Shown here piece by piece: positions 13,504 to 25,824 of a stretch of 64,000 nucleotides of DNA. A model generated the notes under the pieces. It was not told the origin of the DNA, did no database searches, and saw only the letters and a list, made by a program, of their open reading frames with translations. The first letter of the stretch is position 1. Every line of letters starts with the position of its first letter. Both the position numbers and the translations under genes were made by a program. The DNA comes from Hydractinia symbiolongicarpus (taxonomy: Eukaryota; Cnidaria; Hydrozoa; Anthoathecata; Hydractiniidae): assembly GCF_029227915.1 (NCBI RefSeq), contig NC_079889.1, positions 6,450,001 to 6,514,000 on the forward strand, given 5' to 3'.

Positions 13504-16500
13504 ATGGCCTTTTGCAGTCTAATAAAGGCCTCACAATTAAATCACATGGTTTCACCTGCCTGCGCAGGTTACCGTTGGACTATTCCTTACAGTCTCAATG
13601 CACTACAACGTTTCAAGAGGTTTTTCTTGGCGCTGTGGCCTTACAACACTCTTAACTACGTGCACAGTCCTATAAAGGCCGTAATATGGCCTTTTACAGT
13701 CCAATAAAGGCCGCAGACGTAAATCACACGGTTTCAGCTGCCTGCGCAGGTTACCATTGGACTAGTTGTTCCAGTCTCAATGCACTACAACGTTCCAAGG
13801 GGTTTTCCTTAGCGCCATGGCCTTACAACACTCTTAACTACGTGCACAGTCCTATAAAGGCCGTAATATGGCCTTTTGCAGTCTAATAAAGGCTTCACAC
13901 GTAAATCACGTGGTTTCACCTGCCTGCGAAGGTTACCATTGGATTATTCCTTCCAGTCTCAATGCGCTACAACGTCCCTAGTCATTTTCATTAGCGACGT
14001 CGCCTTAGAACGCTCTTAACTACGTGCACAGTCCTATAAAGGCTGTAATATGGCCTTTTGCAGTCTAATAAAGGCCTCACACGTAAATCACGTGGTTCCA
14101 TCTGCCTGCAAAGGTTACCATTGGACTAGTTGTTCCAGTCTCAATGCACTACAACGTTCCAAGAGGTTTTCCTTAGCGCCATGGCCTTACAACACTCTTA
14201 ACTACGTGCACAGTCCTATAAAGGCCGTAATATGGCCTTTTGCAGTCCAATAAAGGCCGCAGACGTAAATCACGTGGTTCCATCTGCCTGCAAAGGTTAC
14301 CATTGGACTAGTTGTTCCAGTCTCAATGCACTACAACGTTCCAAGAGGTTTTCCTTAGCGCCGTCGCCTTAGAACGCTCTTAACTACGTGCACAGTCCTA
14401 TAAAGGCTGTAATATGGCCTTTTGCAGTCCAATAAAGGCCTCACAATTAAATCACGTGGTTTCACCTGCCTGCGCAGGTTACCCTTGGACTATTCCTTAC
14501 AGTCTCAATGCGCTACAACTTCCCAAGTCATTTTCATTAGCGCCGTCGCCTTAGAACGCTCTTAACTACATGCACAGTCCTATAAAGGCTGTAATATGGC
14601 CTTTTGCAGTCTAATAAAGGCCTCACACGTAGATCACGTGGTTCCATCTGCCTGCGCAGGTTACCATTGTACTATTTCTTCCAGTCTCAATGCACTACAA
14701 CGTTTCAAGAGGTTTTCCTTAGCGCCATGGCCTTACAACACTCTTAACTACGTGCACAGTCCTATAGAGGCAGTATTATGGCCTTTTGCAGTCTAATAAA
14801 GGCTTCACACGTAAATCACGTGGTTTCACCTGTCTGCTAAGGTTACCATTGGACTATTCCTTCCAGTCTCAATGCGCTACAACGTCCCAAGTCATTTTCA
14901 TTAGCGACGTCGCCTTAGAACGCTCTTAACTACGTGCACAGTCCTATAAAGGCTGTAATATGGCCTTTTGCAGTCTAATAAAGGCTTCACAATTATATCA
15001 CGTGGTTTCACATGCCTGCGCAGGTTACCATTGGACTATTCCTTTCAGTCTCAATGCACTACAACGTTCCAAGAGGTTTTTCTTAGCGCTGTGGCCTGAC
15101 AACACTCTTAACTACGTTCACAGTCCTATACAGGCTGTAATATGGCCTTTTGCAGTCTAATAAAGGCCTCACACGTAAATCACGTGGTTCCATCTGGCTG
15201 CAAAGGTTACCATTGGACTATTCCTTCCAGTTTCTATGCGCTACAACGTTCCAAGTGGTTCTCTTTAGCGCTGTGGCCTTAGAACACTTTTAACTACGTG
15301 CACAGTGCATTAAAGGCTGTAATATGGCCTTTTGCAGTCTAATAAAGGCTTCACACGTAAATCACGTGGTTTCACCTGCCTGCGCAGAATACCATTGAAC
15401 TAGTTGTTTCAGTCTCAATGCGCTACAACGTCCCAAGTCATTTTCATTAGCGCCATGGCCTTACAACACTCTTAACTACGTTCACAGTCCTATAAAGGCT
15501 GCAATATAGCATTTTGCAGTCTAATAAAGGCCTCACACGTAGATCACGTGGTTCTATCTGCCTGCGCAGGTTACCATTGGACTAGTTGTTCCAGTCTCAA
15601 TGCGCTACAACGTCCCAAGTCATTTTCATTAGCGCCGTCGACTTAGAACGCGCTTAACTACGTGCACAGTCCTATAAAGGCTGTAATATGGCCTTTTGCA
15701 GTCTAAAAAAGGCCTCACACGTAGATCACGTGGTTCCATCTGCCTGCGCAGGTTACCATTGGACTAGTTGTTCCAGTCTCAATGCGTTACAACGTCCCAA
15801 GTCATTTTCATTAGCGCTGTGGCCTTAGAACGTTCTTAACTATGTGCACAGTCCTATAAAGACTGTAATATGGCCTTTTGCAGTCTAATAAAGGCCTCAC
15901 ACGTAGATCACGTGGTTCCATCTGCCTGTGCAGGTTACCATTGTACTATTTCTTCCAGTCACAATGGGCTACAACGTCCCAAGTCATTTTCCTTAGCGCC
16001 ATGGCCTTACAACACTCTTAACTACGTGCACAGTCCTATAAAGGCTGTAATATGGCCTTTTGCAGTCTAATAAAGGCTTCACAATTATATCACGTGGTTT
16101 CACATGCCTGCGCAGGTTACCATTGGACTATTCCTTTCAGTCTCAATGCACTACAACGTTCCAAGAGGTTTTTCTTAGCGCTGTGGCCTGACAACACTCT
16201 TAACTACGTTCACAGTCCTATACAGGCTGTAATATGGCCTTTTGCAGTCTAATAAAGGCCTCACACGTAAATCACGTGGTTCCATCTGGCTGCAAAGGGG
16301 ACCATTGGACTATTCCTTCCAGTTTCTATGCGCTACAACGTTCCAAGTGGTTCTCTTTAGCGCTGTGGCCTTAGAACACTTTTAACTACGTGCACAGTGC
16401 ATTAAAGGCTGTAATATGGCCTTTTGCAGTCTAATAAAGGCTTCACACGTAAATCACGTGGTTTCACCTGCCTGCGCAGGTTACCATTGGACTAGTTGTT

Positions 16501-19500
16501 TCAGTCTCAATGCGTTACAACGTCCCAAGTCATTTTCATTAGCGCTGTGGCCTTAGAACGTTCTTAACTATGTGCACAGTCCTATAAAGACTGTAATATG
16601 GCCTTTTGCAGTCTAATAAAGGCCTCACAATTAAATCACATGGTTTCACCTGCCTGCGCAGGTTACCGTTGGACTATTCCTTACAGTCTCAATGCACTAC
16701 AACGTTTCAAGAGGTTTTTCTTGGCGCTGTGGCCTTACAACACTCTTAACTACGTGCACAGTCCTATAAAGGCCGTAATATGGCCTTTTACAGTCCAATA
16801 AAGGCCGCAGACGTAAATCACACGGTTTCAGCTGCCTGCGCAGGTTACCATTGGACTAGTTGTTCCAGTCTCAATGCACTACAACGTTCCAAGGGGTTTT
16901 CCTTAGCGCCATGGCCTTACAACACTCTTAACTACGTGCACAGTCCTATAAAGGCCGTAATATGGCCTTTTGCAGTCTAATAAAGGCTTCACACGTAAAT
17001 CACGTGGTTTCACCTGCCTGCGAAGGTTACCATTGGATTATTCCTTCCAGTCTCAATGCGCTACAACGTCCCTAGTCATTTTCATTAGCGACGTCGCCTT
17101 AGAACGCTCTTAACTACGTGCACAGTCCTATAAAGGCTGTAATATGGCCTTTTGCAGTCTAATAAAGGCCTCACACGTAAATCACGTGGTTCCATCTGCC
17201 TGCAAAGGTTACCATTGGACTAGTTGTTCCAGTCTCAATGCACTACAACGTTCCAAGAGGTTTTCCTTAGCGCCATGGCCTTACAACACTCTTAACTACG
17301 TGCACAGTCCTATAAAGGCCGTAATATGGCCTTTTGCAGTCCAATAAAGGCCGCAGACGTAAATCACGTGGTTCCATCTGCCTGCAAAGGTTACCATTGG
17401 ACTAGTTGTTCCAGTCTCAATGCACTACAACGTTCCAAGAGGTTTTCCTTAGCGCCGTCGCCTTAGAACGCTCTTAACTACGTGCACAGTCCTATAAAGG
17501 CTGTAATATGGCCTTTTGCAGTCCAATAAAGGCCTCACAATTAAATCACGTGGTTTCACCTGCCTGCGCAGGTTACCGTTGGACTATTCCTTACAGTCTC
17601 AATGCGCTACAACTTCCCAAGTCATTTTCATTAGCGCCGTCGCCTTAGAACGCTCTTAACTACATGCACAGTCCTATAAAGGCTGTAATATGGCCTTTTG
17701 CAGTCTAATAAAGGCCTCACACGTAGATCACGTGGTTCCATCTGCCTGCGCAGGTTACCATTGTACTATTTCTTCCAGTCTCAATGCACTACAACGTTTC
17801 AAGAGGTTTTCCTTAGCGCCATGGCCTTACAACACTCTTAACTACGTGCACAGTCCTATAGAGGCAGTATTATGGCCTTTTGCAGTCTAATAAAGGCTTC
17901 ACACGTAAATCACGTGGTTTCACCTGTCTGCTAAGGTTACCATTGGACTATTCCTTCCAGTCTCAATGCGCTACAACGTCCCAAGTCATTTTCATTAGCG
18001 ACGTCGCCTTAGAACGCTCTTAACTACGTGCACAGTCCTATAAAGGCTGTAATATGGCCTTTTGCAGTCTAATAAAGGCTTCACAATTATATCACGTGGT
18101 TTCACATGCCTGCGCAGGTTACCATTGGACTATTCCTTTCAGTCTCAATGCACTACAACGTTCCAAGAGGTTTTTCTTAGCGCTGTGGCCTGACAACACT
18201 CTTAACTACGTTCACAGTCCTATACAGGCTGTAATATGGCCTTTTGCAGTCTAATAAAGGCCTCACACGTAAATCACGTGGTTCCATCTGGCTGCAAAGG
18301 TTACCATTGGACTATTCCTTCCAGTTTCTATGCGCTACAACGTTCCAAGTGGTTCTCTTTAGCGCTGTGGCCTTAGAACACTTTTAACTACGTGCACAGT
18401 GCATTAAAGGCTGTAATATGGCCTTTTGCAGTCTAATAAAGGCTTCACACGTAAATCACGTGGTTTCACCTGCCTGCGCAGAATACCATTGAACTAGTTG
18501 TTTCAGTCTCAATGCGCTACAACGTCCCAAGTCATTTTCATTAGCGCCATGGCCTTACAACACTCTTAACTACGTTCACAGTCCTATAAAGGCTGCAATA
18601 TAGCATTTTGCAGTCTAATAAAGGCCTCACACGTAGATCACGTGGTTCTATCTGCCTGCGCAGGTTACCATTGGACTAGTTGTTCCAGTCTCAATGCGCT
18701 ACAACGTCCCAAGTCATTTTCATTAGCGCCGTCGACTTAGAACGCGCTTAACTACGTGCACAGTCCTATAAAGGCTGTAATATGGCCTTTTGCAGTCTAA
18801 TAAAGGCCTCACACGTAGATCACGTGGTTCCATCTGCCTGCGCAGGTTACCATTGGACTAGTTGTTCCAGTCTCAATGCGTTACAACGTCCCAAGTCATT
18901 TTCATTAGCGCTGTGGCCTTAGAACGTTCTTAACTATGTGCACAGTCCTATAAAGACTGTAATATGGCCTTTTGCAGTCTAATAAAGGCCTCACACGTAG
19001 ATCACGTGGTTCCATCTGCCTGTGCAGGTTACCATTGTACTATTTCTTCCAGTCACAATGGGCTACAACGTCCCAAGTCATTTTCCTTAGCGCCATGGCC
19101 TTACAACACTCTTAACTACGTGCACAGTCCTATAAAGGCTGTAATATGGCCTTTTGCAGTCTAATAAAGGCTTCACAATTATATCACGTGGTTTCACATG
19201 CCTGCGCAGGTTACCATTGGACTATTCCTTTCAGTCTCAATGCACTACAACGTTCCAAGAGGTTTTTCTTAGCGCTGTGGCCTGACAACACTCTTAACTA
19301 CGTTCACAGTCCTATACAGGCTGTAATATGGCCTTTTGCAGTCTAATAAAGGCCTCACACGTAAATCACGTGGTTCCATCTGGCTGCAAAGGTTACCATT
19401 GGACTATTCCTTCCAGTTTCTATGCGCTACAACGTTCCAAGTGGTTCTCTTTAGCGCTGTGGCCTTAGAACACTTTTAACTACGTGCACAGTGCATTAAA

Positions 19501-19572
19501 GGCTGTAATATGGCCTTTTGCAGTCTAATAAAGGCTTCACACGTAAATCACGTGGTTTCACCTGCCTGCGCA
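13504..19572 (+). repeat. 3,094 bp (17-mer) tandem duplication
   Basis: 13504-16478 matches 16598-19572 at a constant offset of 3,094 bp, through CACATGGTTTC, CTTTTACAGTCC, CGTCCCTAGTC, TATAGAGGCAGTATTATGG and CACAATTATATC variants. By eye I noticed very few differences, among them TTACCCTTGG/TTACCGTTGG (14482/17576) and CTAAAAAAGG/CTAATAAAGG (15703/18797). At the right end the match fails where 16416 has GCAGGTTACC and 19510 has GCAGAATACC. Confidence 0.92.
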
Positions 19573-20230
19573 GAATACCATTGAACTAGTTGTTTCAGTC
19601 TCAATGCGCTACAACGTCCCAAGTCATTTTCATTAGCGCCATGGCCTTACAACACTCTTAACTACGTTCACAGTCCTATAAAGGCTGCAATATAGCATTT
19701 TGCAGTCTAATAAAGGCCTCACACGTAGATCACGTGGTTCTATCTGCCTGCGCAGGTTACCATTGGACTAGTTGTTCCAGTCTCAATGCGCTACAACGTC
19801 CCAAGTCATTTTCATTAGCGCCGTCGACTTAGAACGCGCTTAACTACGTGCACAGTCCTATAAAGGCTGTAATATGGCCTTTTGCAGTCTAATAAAGGCC
19901 TCACACGTAGATCACGTGGTTCCATCTGCCTGCGCAGGTTACCATTGGACTAGTTGTTCCAGTCTCAATGCGTTACAACGTCCCAAGTCATTTTCATTAG
20001 CGCTGTGGCCTTAGAACGTTCTTAACTATGTGCACAGTCCTATAAAGACTGTAATATGGCCTTTTGCAGTCTAATAAAGGCCTCACACGTAGATCACGTG
20101 GTTCCATCTGCCTGCGCAGGTTACCATTGTACTATTTCTTCCAGTCACAATGGGCTACAACGTCCCAAGTCATTTTCCTTAGCGCCATGGCCTTACAACA
20201 CTCTTAACTACGTGCACAGTCCTATAAAGG
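18030..20230 (+). repeat. 1,092 bp (6-mer) tandem duplication
   Basis: Six monomers starting at 18054 are repeated from 19146 at offset 1,092, including the rare GCAGAATACCATTGAAC and ATATAGCATTTTGC monomers in the same order. The same order also occurs from 14960, with a partial second pass at 16052-16480. The 6-mer thus began to duplicate within each 17-mer copy, or was copied together with it. Confidence 0.88.
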
Positions 20231-21274
20231 CCGTAATATGGCCTTTTGCAGTCTAATAAAGGCTTCACACGTAAATCACGTGGTTTCACCTGCCTGCGCA
20301 GCTTACCATAGGACTAGTCGTTCCAGTCTCAATGCGCTACAACTTCCCAAGTCATTTTCATTAGCGCCGTCGCCTTAGAACGCTCTTAACTACGTGCACA
20401 GTCCTATAAAGGCTGTAATATGGCCTTTTGCAGTCCAATAAAGGCCTCACAAGTAAATCACGTGGTTTCACCTGCCTGCGCAGGTTACCGTTGGACTATT
20501 CCTTACAGTCTCAATGCACTACAACGTTCCAATAGGTTTTCCTTGGCGCTGTGGCTTTACAACACTCTTAACTACGTGCACAGTCCTATAAAGGCCGTAA
20601 TATGGCCTTTTGCAGTCCAATAAACGCCGCAGACGTAAATCACGTGGTTCCATCTGCCTGCAAAGGTTACCATTGGACTAGTTGTTCCAGTCTCAATGCA
20701 CTACAACGTTCCAAGAGGTTTTCCTTAGCGCCATGGCCTTACAACACTCTTAACTACGTGCACAGTCCTATAAAGGCCGTAATATGGCCTTTTGCAGTCT
20801 AATAAAGGCTTCACACGTAAATCACGTGGTTTCACCTGCCTGCGCAGCTTACCATTGGACTAGTCGTTCCAGTCTCAATGCGCTACAACTTCCCAAGTCA
20901 TTTTCATTAGCGCCGTCGCCTTAGAACGCTCTTAACTACGTGCACAGTCCTATAAAGGCTGTAATATGGCCTTTTGTAGTCCAATAAAGGCCTCACAATT
21001 AAATCACGTGGTTTCACCTGCCTGCGCAGGTTACCGTTGGACTATTCCTTACAGTCTCAATGCACTACAACGTTCCAATAGGTTTTCCTTGGCGCTGTGG
21101 CTTTACAACACTCTTAACTACGTGCACAGTCCTATAAAGGCCGTAATATGGCCTTTTGCAGTCCAATAAAGGCCGCAGACGTAAATCGCACGGTTTCAGC
21201 TGCCTGCGCAGGTTACCATTGGACTAGTTGTTTCAGTCTCAATGCACTACAACGTTCCAAGAGGTTTTCCTTAG

Positions 21275-24200
21275 CGCCATGGCCTTACAACACTCTTAAC
21301 TACGTGCACAGTCCTATAAAGGCTGTAATATGGCCTTTTGCAGTCTAATAAAGGCCTGACACGTAAATCACGTGGTTCCATCTGCCTGCGCAGGTTACTA
21401 TTGTACTATTCCTTCCAGTCTCAATGCACTACAACGTTCCAAGAGGTTTTCCTTAGCGCCATGGCCTTACAACACTCTTAACTACGTGCACAGTCCTATA
21501 GAGGCCGTAATATGGCCTTTTGCAGTCTAATAAAGGCTTCACACGTAAATCGCGTGGTTTCACCTGTCTGCTAAGGTTACCATTGGACTATTCCTTCCAG
21601 TCTCAATGCGCTACAACGTCCCAAGTCATTTTCATTAGCGACGTCGCCTTAGAACGCTCTTAACTACGTGCACAGTCCTATAAAGGCTGTAATATGGCCT
21701 TTTGCAGTCTAATAAAGGCTTCACAATTATATCACGTGGTTTCACCTGCCTGCGCAGGTTACCATTGGACTATTCCTTTCAGTCTCAATGCACTACAACG
21801 TTCCAAGAGGTTTTTCTTAGCGCTGTGGCCTGACAACACTCTTAACTACGTTCACAGTCCTATACAGGCTGTAATATGGCCTTTTGCAGTCTAATAAAGG
21901 CCTCACACGTAAATCACGTGGTTCCATCTGGCTGCAAAGGTTACCATTGGACTATTCCTTCCAGTCTCTATGCGCTACAACGTTCCAAGTGGTTCTCTTT
22001 AGCGCTGTGGCCTTAGAACACTTTTAACTACGTGCACAGTGCATTAAAGGCTGTAATATGGCCTTTTGCAGTCTAATAAAGGCTTCACACTTAAATCAGT
22101 GGTTTCACCTGCCTGCGCAGAATACCATTGAACTAGTTGTTTCAGTCTCAATGCGCTACAACATCCCAAGTCATTTTCATTAGCGCCGTCGACTTAGAAC
22201 GCGCTTAACTACGTGCACAGTCCTATAAAGGCTGTAATATGGCCTTTTGCAGTCTAATAAAGGCCTCACACGTAGATCACGTGGTTCCATCTGCCTGCGC
22301 AGGTTACCATTGTACTATTTCTTCCAGTCTCAATGCACTACAACGTTCCAAGAGGTTTTCCTTAGCGCCATGGTGTTACAACACTCTTAACTACGTGCAC
22401 AGTCCTATAAAAGCCGAAATATGGCCTTTTGCAGTCTAATAAAGGCCTCACACGTAAATCACGTGGTTCCATCTGCCTGCAAAGGTTACCATTTGACTAT
22501 TCCTTCAAATCTCAATGCACTACAACGTTCCAAGAGGTTTTCCTTGGCGCCGTGGCCTTACAACACTCTTAACTACGTGCACAGTCCTATAAAGGCCGTA
22601 ATATGGCCTTTTGCAGTCCAATAAAGGCCGCAGACGTAAATCACGTGGTTTCACCTGCCTGTGCAGGTTACCATTGGACTATTCCTTCCAGTCTCAATGC
22701 GCTACAACGTCCCAAGAGGTTTTCCTTGGCGCTGTGGCCTTACAACACTCTTAACTACGTGCACAGTCCTATAAAGGCCGTAATATGGCCTTTTGCAGTC
22801 CAATAAAGGCTTCACAATTAAATCACGTGGTTTCACCTGCCTGTGCAGGTTACCATTGGACTATTCCTTTCAGTCTCAATGCGCTACAACGTTCCAAGAG
22901 GTTTTCCTTAGCGCTGTGGCCTTACAACACTCTTAACTACGTGCACAGTCCTATAAATGCCGTAATATGGCCTTTTGCAGTCCAAAAAAGGCCTCACACG
23001 TAGATCACGTGGTTCCATCTGCCTGCGCAGGTTACCATTGGACTAGTTGTTCCAGTCTCAATGCTCTACAACGTCCCAAGTCATTTTCACTAGCGCCGTC
23101 GACTTAGAACGCTCTTAACTACGTGCACAGTCCTATAAAGGCTGTAATATGGCCTTTTGCAGTCTAATAAAGGCCTCACACGTAAATCACGTGGCTCCAT
23201 CTGCCTGCGCAGGTTACCATTGGACTATTCTTTTCAGTCTCAATGCGCTACAACGTTCCAAGTGGTTCTCCTTAGCGCTGTGGCTTTAGAACGCTCTTAA
23301 CTATGTGCACAGTCATATAAAGGTTGTAATATGGCCTTTTGCAGTCCAATAAAGGCTTCACAATTAAATCACGTGGTTTCACCTGCCTGTGCAGGTTACC
23401 ATTGGACTATTCCTTTCAGTCTCAATGCACTACAACGTTCCAAGAGGTTTTCCTTAGCGCTGTGGCCTGACAACACTCTTAACTACGTGCACAGTCCTAT
23501 AAAGGCCGTAATATGGTCTTTTGCAGTCCAATAAATGCCGCAGACGTAAATCACGCGGATTCAGCTGCCTGCGCAGGTTACCATTGTACTAGTCGTTCCA
23601 GTCTCAATGCGCTACAACGTCCCAAGTCATTTTCATTAGCGCCATCGCCTTAGAACGCTCTTAACTACGTGCACAGTCCTATAAAGGCTGTAATATGGCC
23701 TTTCGCAGTCTAATAAAGGCCTCACACGTAGGTCACGTGGCTCCATCTGCCTCCGCAGGTTACCATTGGACTAGTTGTTTCAATCTCAATGCGCTACAAC
23801 GTCCCAAGTCAATTTCATTAGCGCCGTCGACTTAGAACGCGCTTAACTACGTGCACAGTCCTATAAAGGCTGTAATATGGCCTTTTGCAGTCTAATAAAG
23901 GCCTCACACGTAGATCACGTGGTTCCATCTGCCTGCGCAGGTTACCATTGTACTATTTCTTCCAGTCTCAATGCACTACAACGTTCCAAGAGGTTTTCCT
24001 TAGCGCCATGGTGTTACAACACTCTTAACAACGTGCACAGTCCTATAAAGGCCAAAATATGGCCTTTTGCAGTCTAATAAAGGCCTCACACGTAGATCAC
24101 GTGTTTCCATCTGACTGCGCAGGTTACCATTGTACTATTCCATCCAGTCTCACTGCACTACAACGTTCCAAGAGGTTTTCCTTAGCGCCATGGCCTTACA

Positions 24201-25824
24201 ACACTCTTAACTACGTGCACAGTCCTATAAAGGCCGTAATATGGCCTTTTGCAGTCCAAAAAAGGCTTCACAATTAAATCACGTGGTTTCACATGCCTGC
24301 GCAGGTTACCGTTGGACTATTCCTTACAGTCTCAATGCACTACAACGTTCCAAGAGGTTTTCCTTGGCGCTGTGGCCTTACAACACTCTTAACTACGTGC
24401 ACAGTCCTATAAAGGCCGTAATATGGCCTTTTGCAGTCCAATAAAGGCTTCACAATTAAATCACGTGGTTTCACCTGCCTGGGCAGGTTACCATTGGACT
24501 ATTCCTTTCAGTCTCAATGCACTACAACGTTCCAAGAGGTTTTCCTTAGCGCTGTGGCCTGACAACACTCTTAACTACGTGCACAGTCCTATAAAGGCCG
24601 TAATATGGTCTTTTGCAGTCCAATAAATGCCGCAGACGTAAATCACGCGGATTCGGCTGCCTGCGCAGGTTACCATTGTACTAGTCGTTCCAGTCTCAAT
24701 GCGCTACAACGTCCCAAGTCGTTTTCATTAGCGCCGTTGCTCTAGAACACTCTTAACTACGTTCACAGTCCTATAAAGGCTGTAATATGGACTTTTGCAG
24801 TCTAATAAAGGCCTCACACCTAGATCACGTGGTTCCATCTGCCTGCGCACGCTACCATTGGACTAGTTGTTCCAATCTCAATGCACTACAACGTCCCAAG
24901 TCATTTTCATTAGCGCCGTCGACTTAGAACGCGCTTAACTACGTGCACAGTCCTATAAAGGCTGTAATATGGCCTTTTGCAGTCTAATAAAGGCCTCACA
25001 CGTAGATCACGTGGTTCCATCTGCCTGCGCAGGTTACCATTGTACTATTTCTTCCAGTCTCAATGCGCTACAACGTCCCAAGTCATTTTCCTTAGCGCCA
25101 TGGCCTTACAACACTCTTAACTGCGTGCACAGTCCTATAAAGGCCGTAATATGGCCTTTTGCAGTCTAATAAAGGCTTCACACGTAAATCACGTGGTTTC
25201 ACCTGCCTGCGCAGGTTACCAATGTACTATTCCTTCAAATGTCAATGCACTACAACGTTCCAAGAGGTTTTCCTTGGCGCCGTGGCCTTACAACACTCTT
25301 AACTACGTTCACAGTCCTATAAAGGCCGTAATATGGCCTTTTGCAGTCCAATAAAGACCGCAGACGTAAATCACGCGGTTTCATCTACCTGCGCAGGTTA
25401 CCATTGGACTAGTTGTTCCAGTTTCAATGCTCTACAACGTCCCAAGTCATTTTCATTAGCGCTGTTGACTTAGAACGCGCCTAACTACGTGCACAGTCCT
25501 ATAAAGGCTGTTATATGGCCTTCTGCAGTCTAATAGAGGCCTCACACGTAATTCAGGTGGTTCCATCTGCCTGCGCAGCTTACCATTAGACTATTCCTTC
25601 CAGTCTCAATGCGCTACAACGTTCCAAGTGGTTCTCCTTATCGCTGTGGCCTTAGAATACTCTTAACTACGTGCACAGTCCATTAAAGGCTGTAACATGG
25701 CCTTTTGCAGTCTAATAAAGGCTTCACACGTAAATCACGTGGTTTCACCTGCCTGCGCAGGTTACCATTGGACTAGTTGTTCCAGTCTCAATGCGTTACA
25801 ACGTCCCAAGTCATTTTCCTTAGC
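21275..25824 (+). repeat. 4.55 kb block, second copy of the long-range duplication
   Basis: Matches 6727-11448 monomer by monomer, including rare variants such as ATGGTGTTAC, AAAGCCGAAAT, TTTGACTATTCC and CATCCAGTCTCACTGC. It lacks the counterpart of monomer 7691-7872. It has a CGCAGTC/AGGTCAC monomer at 23695 where the first copy has none, and it lacks the 8 bp and 2 bp deletions present at 9142 and ~9251. The second copy is immediately followed by the 10-mer duplication at 25471-29110. Confidence 0.9.
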
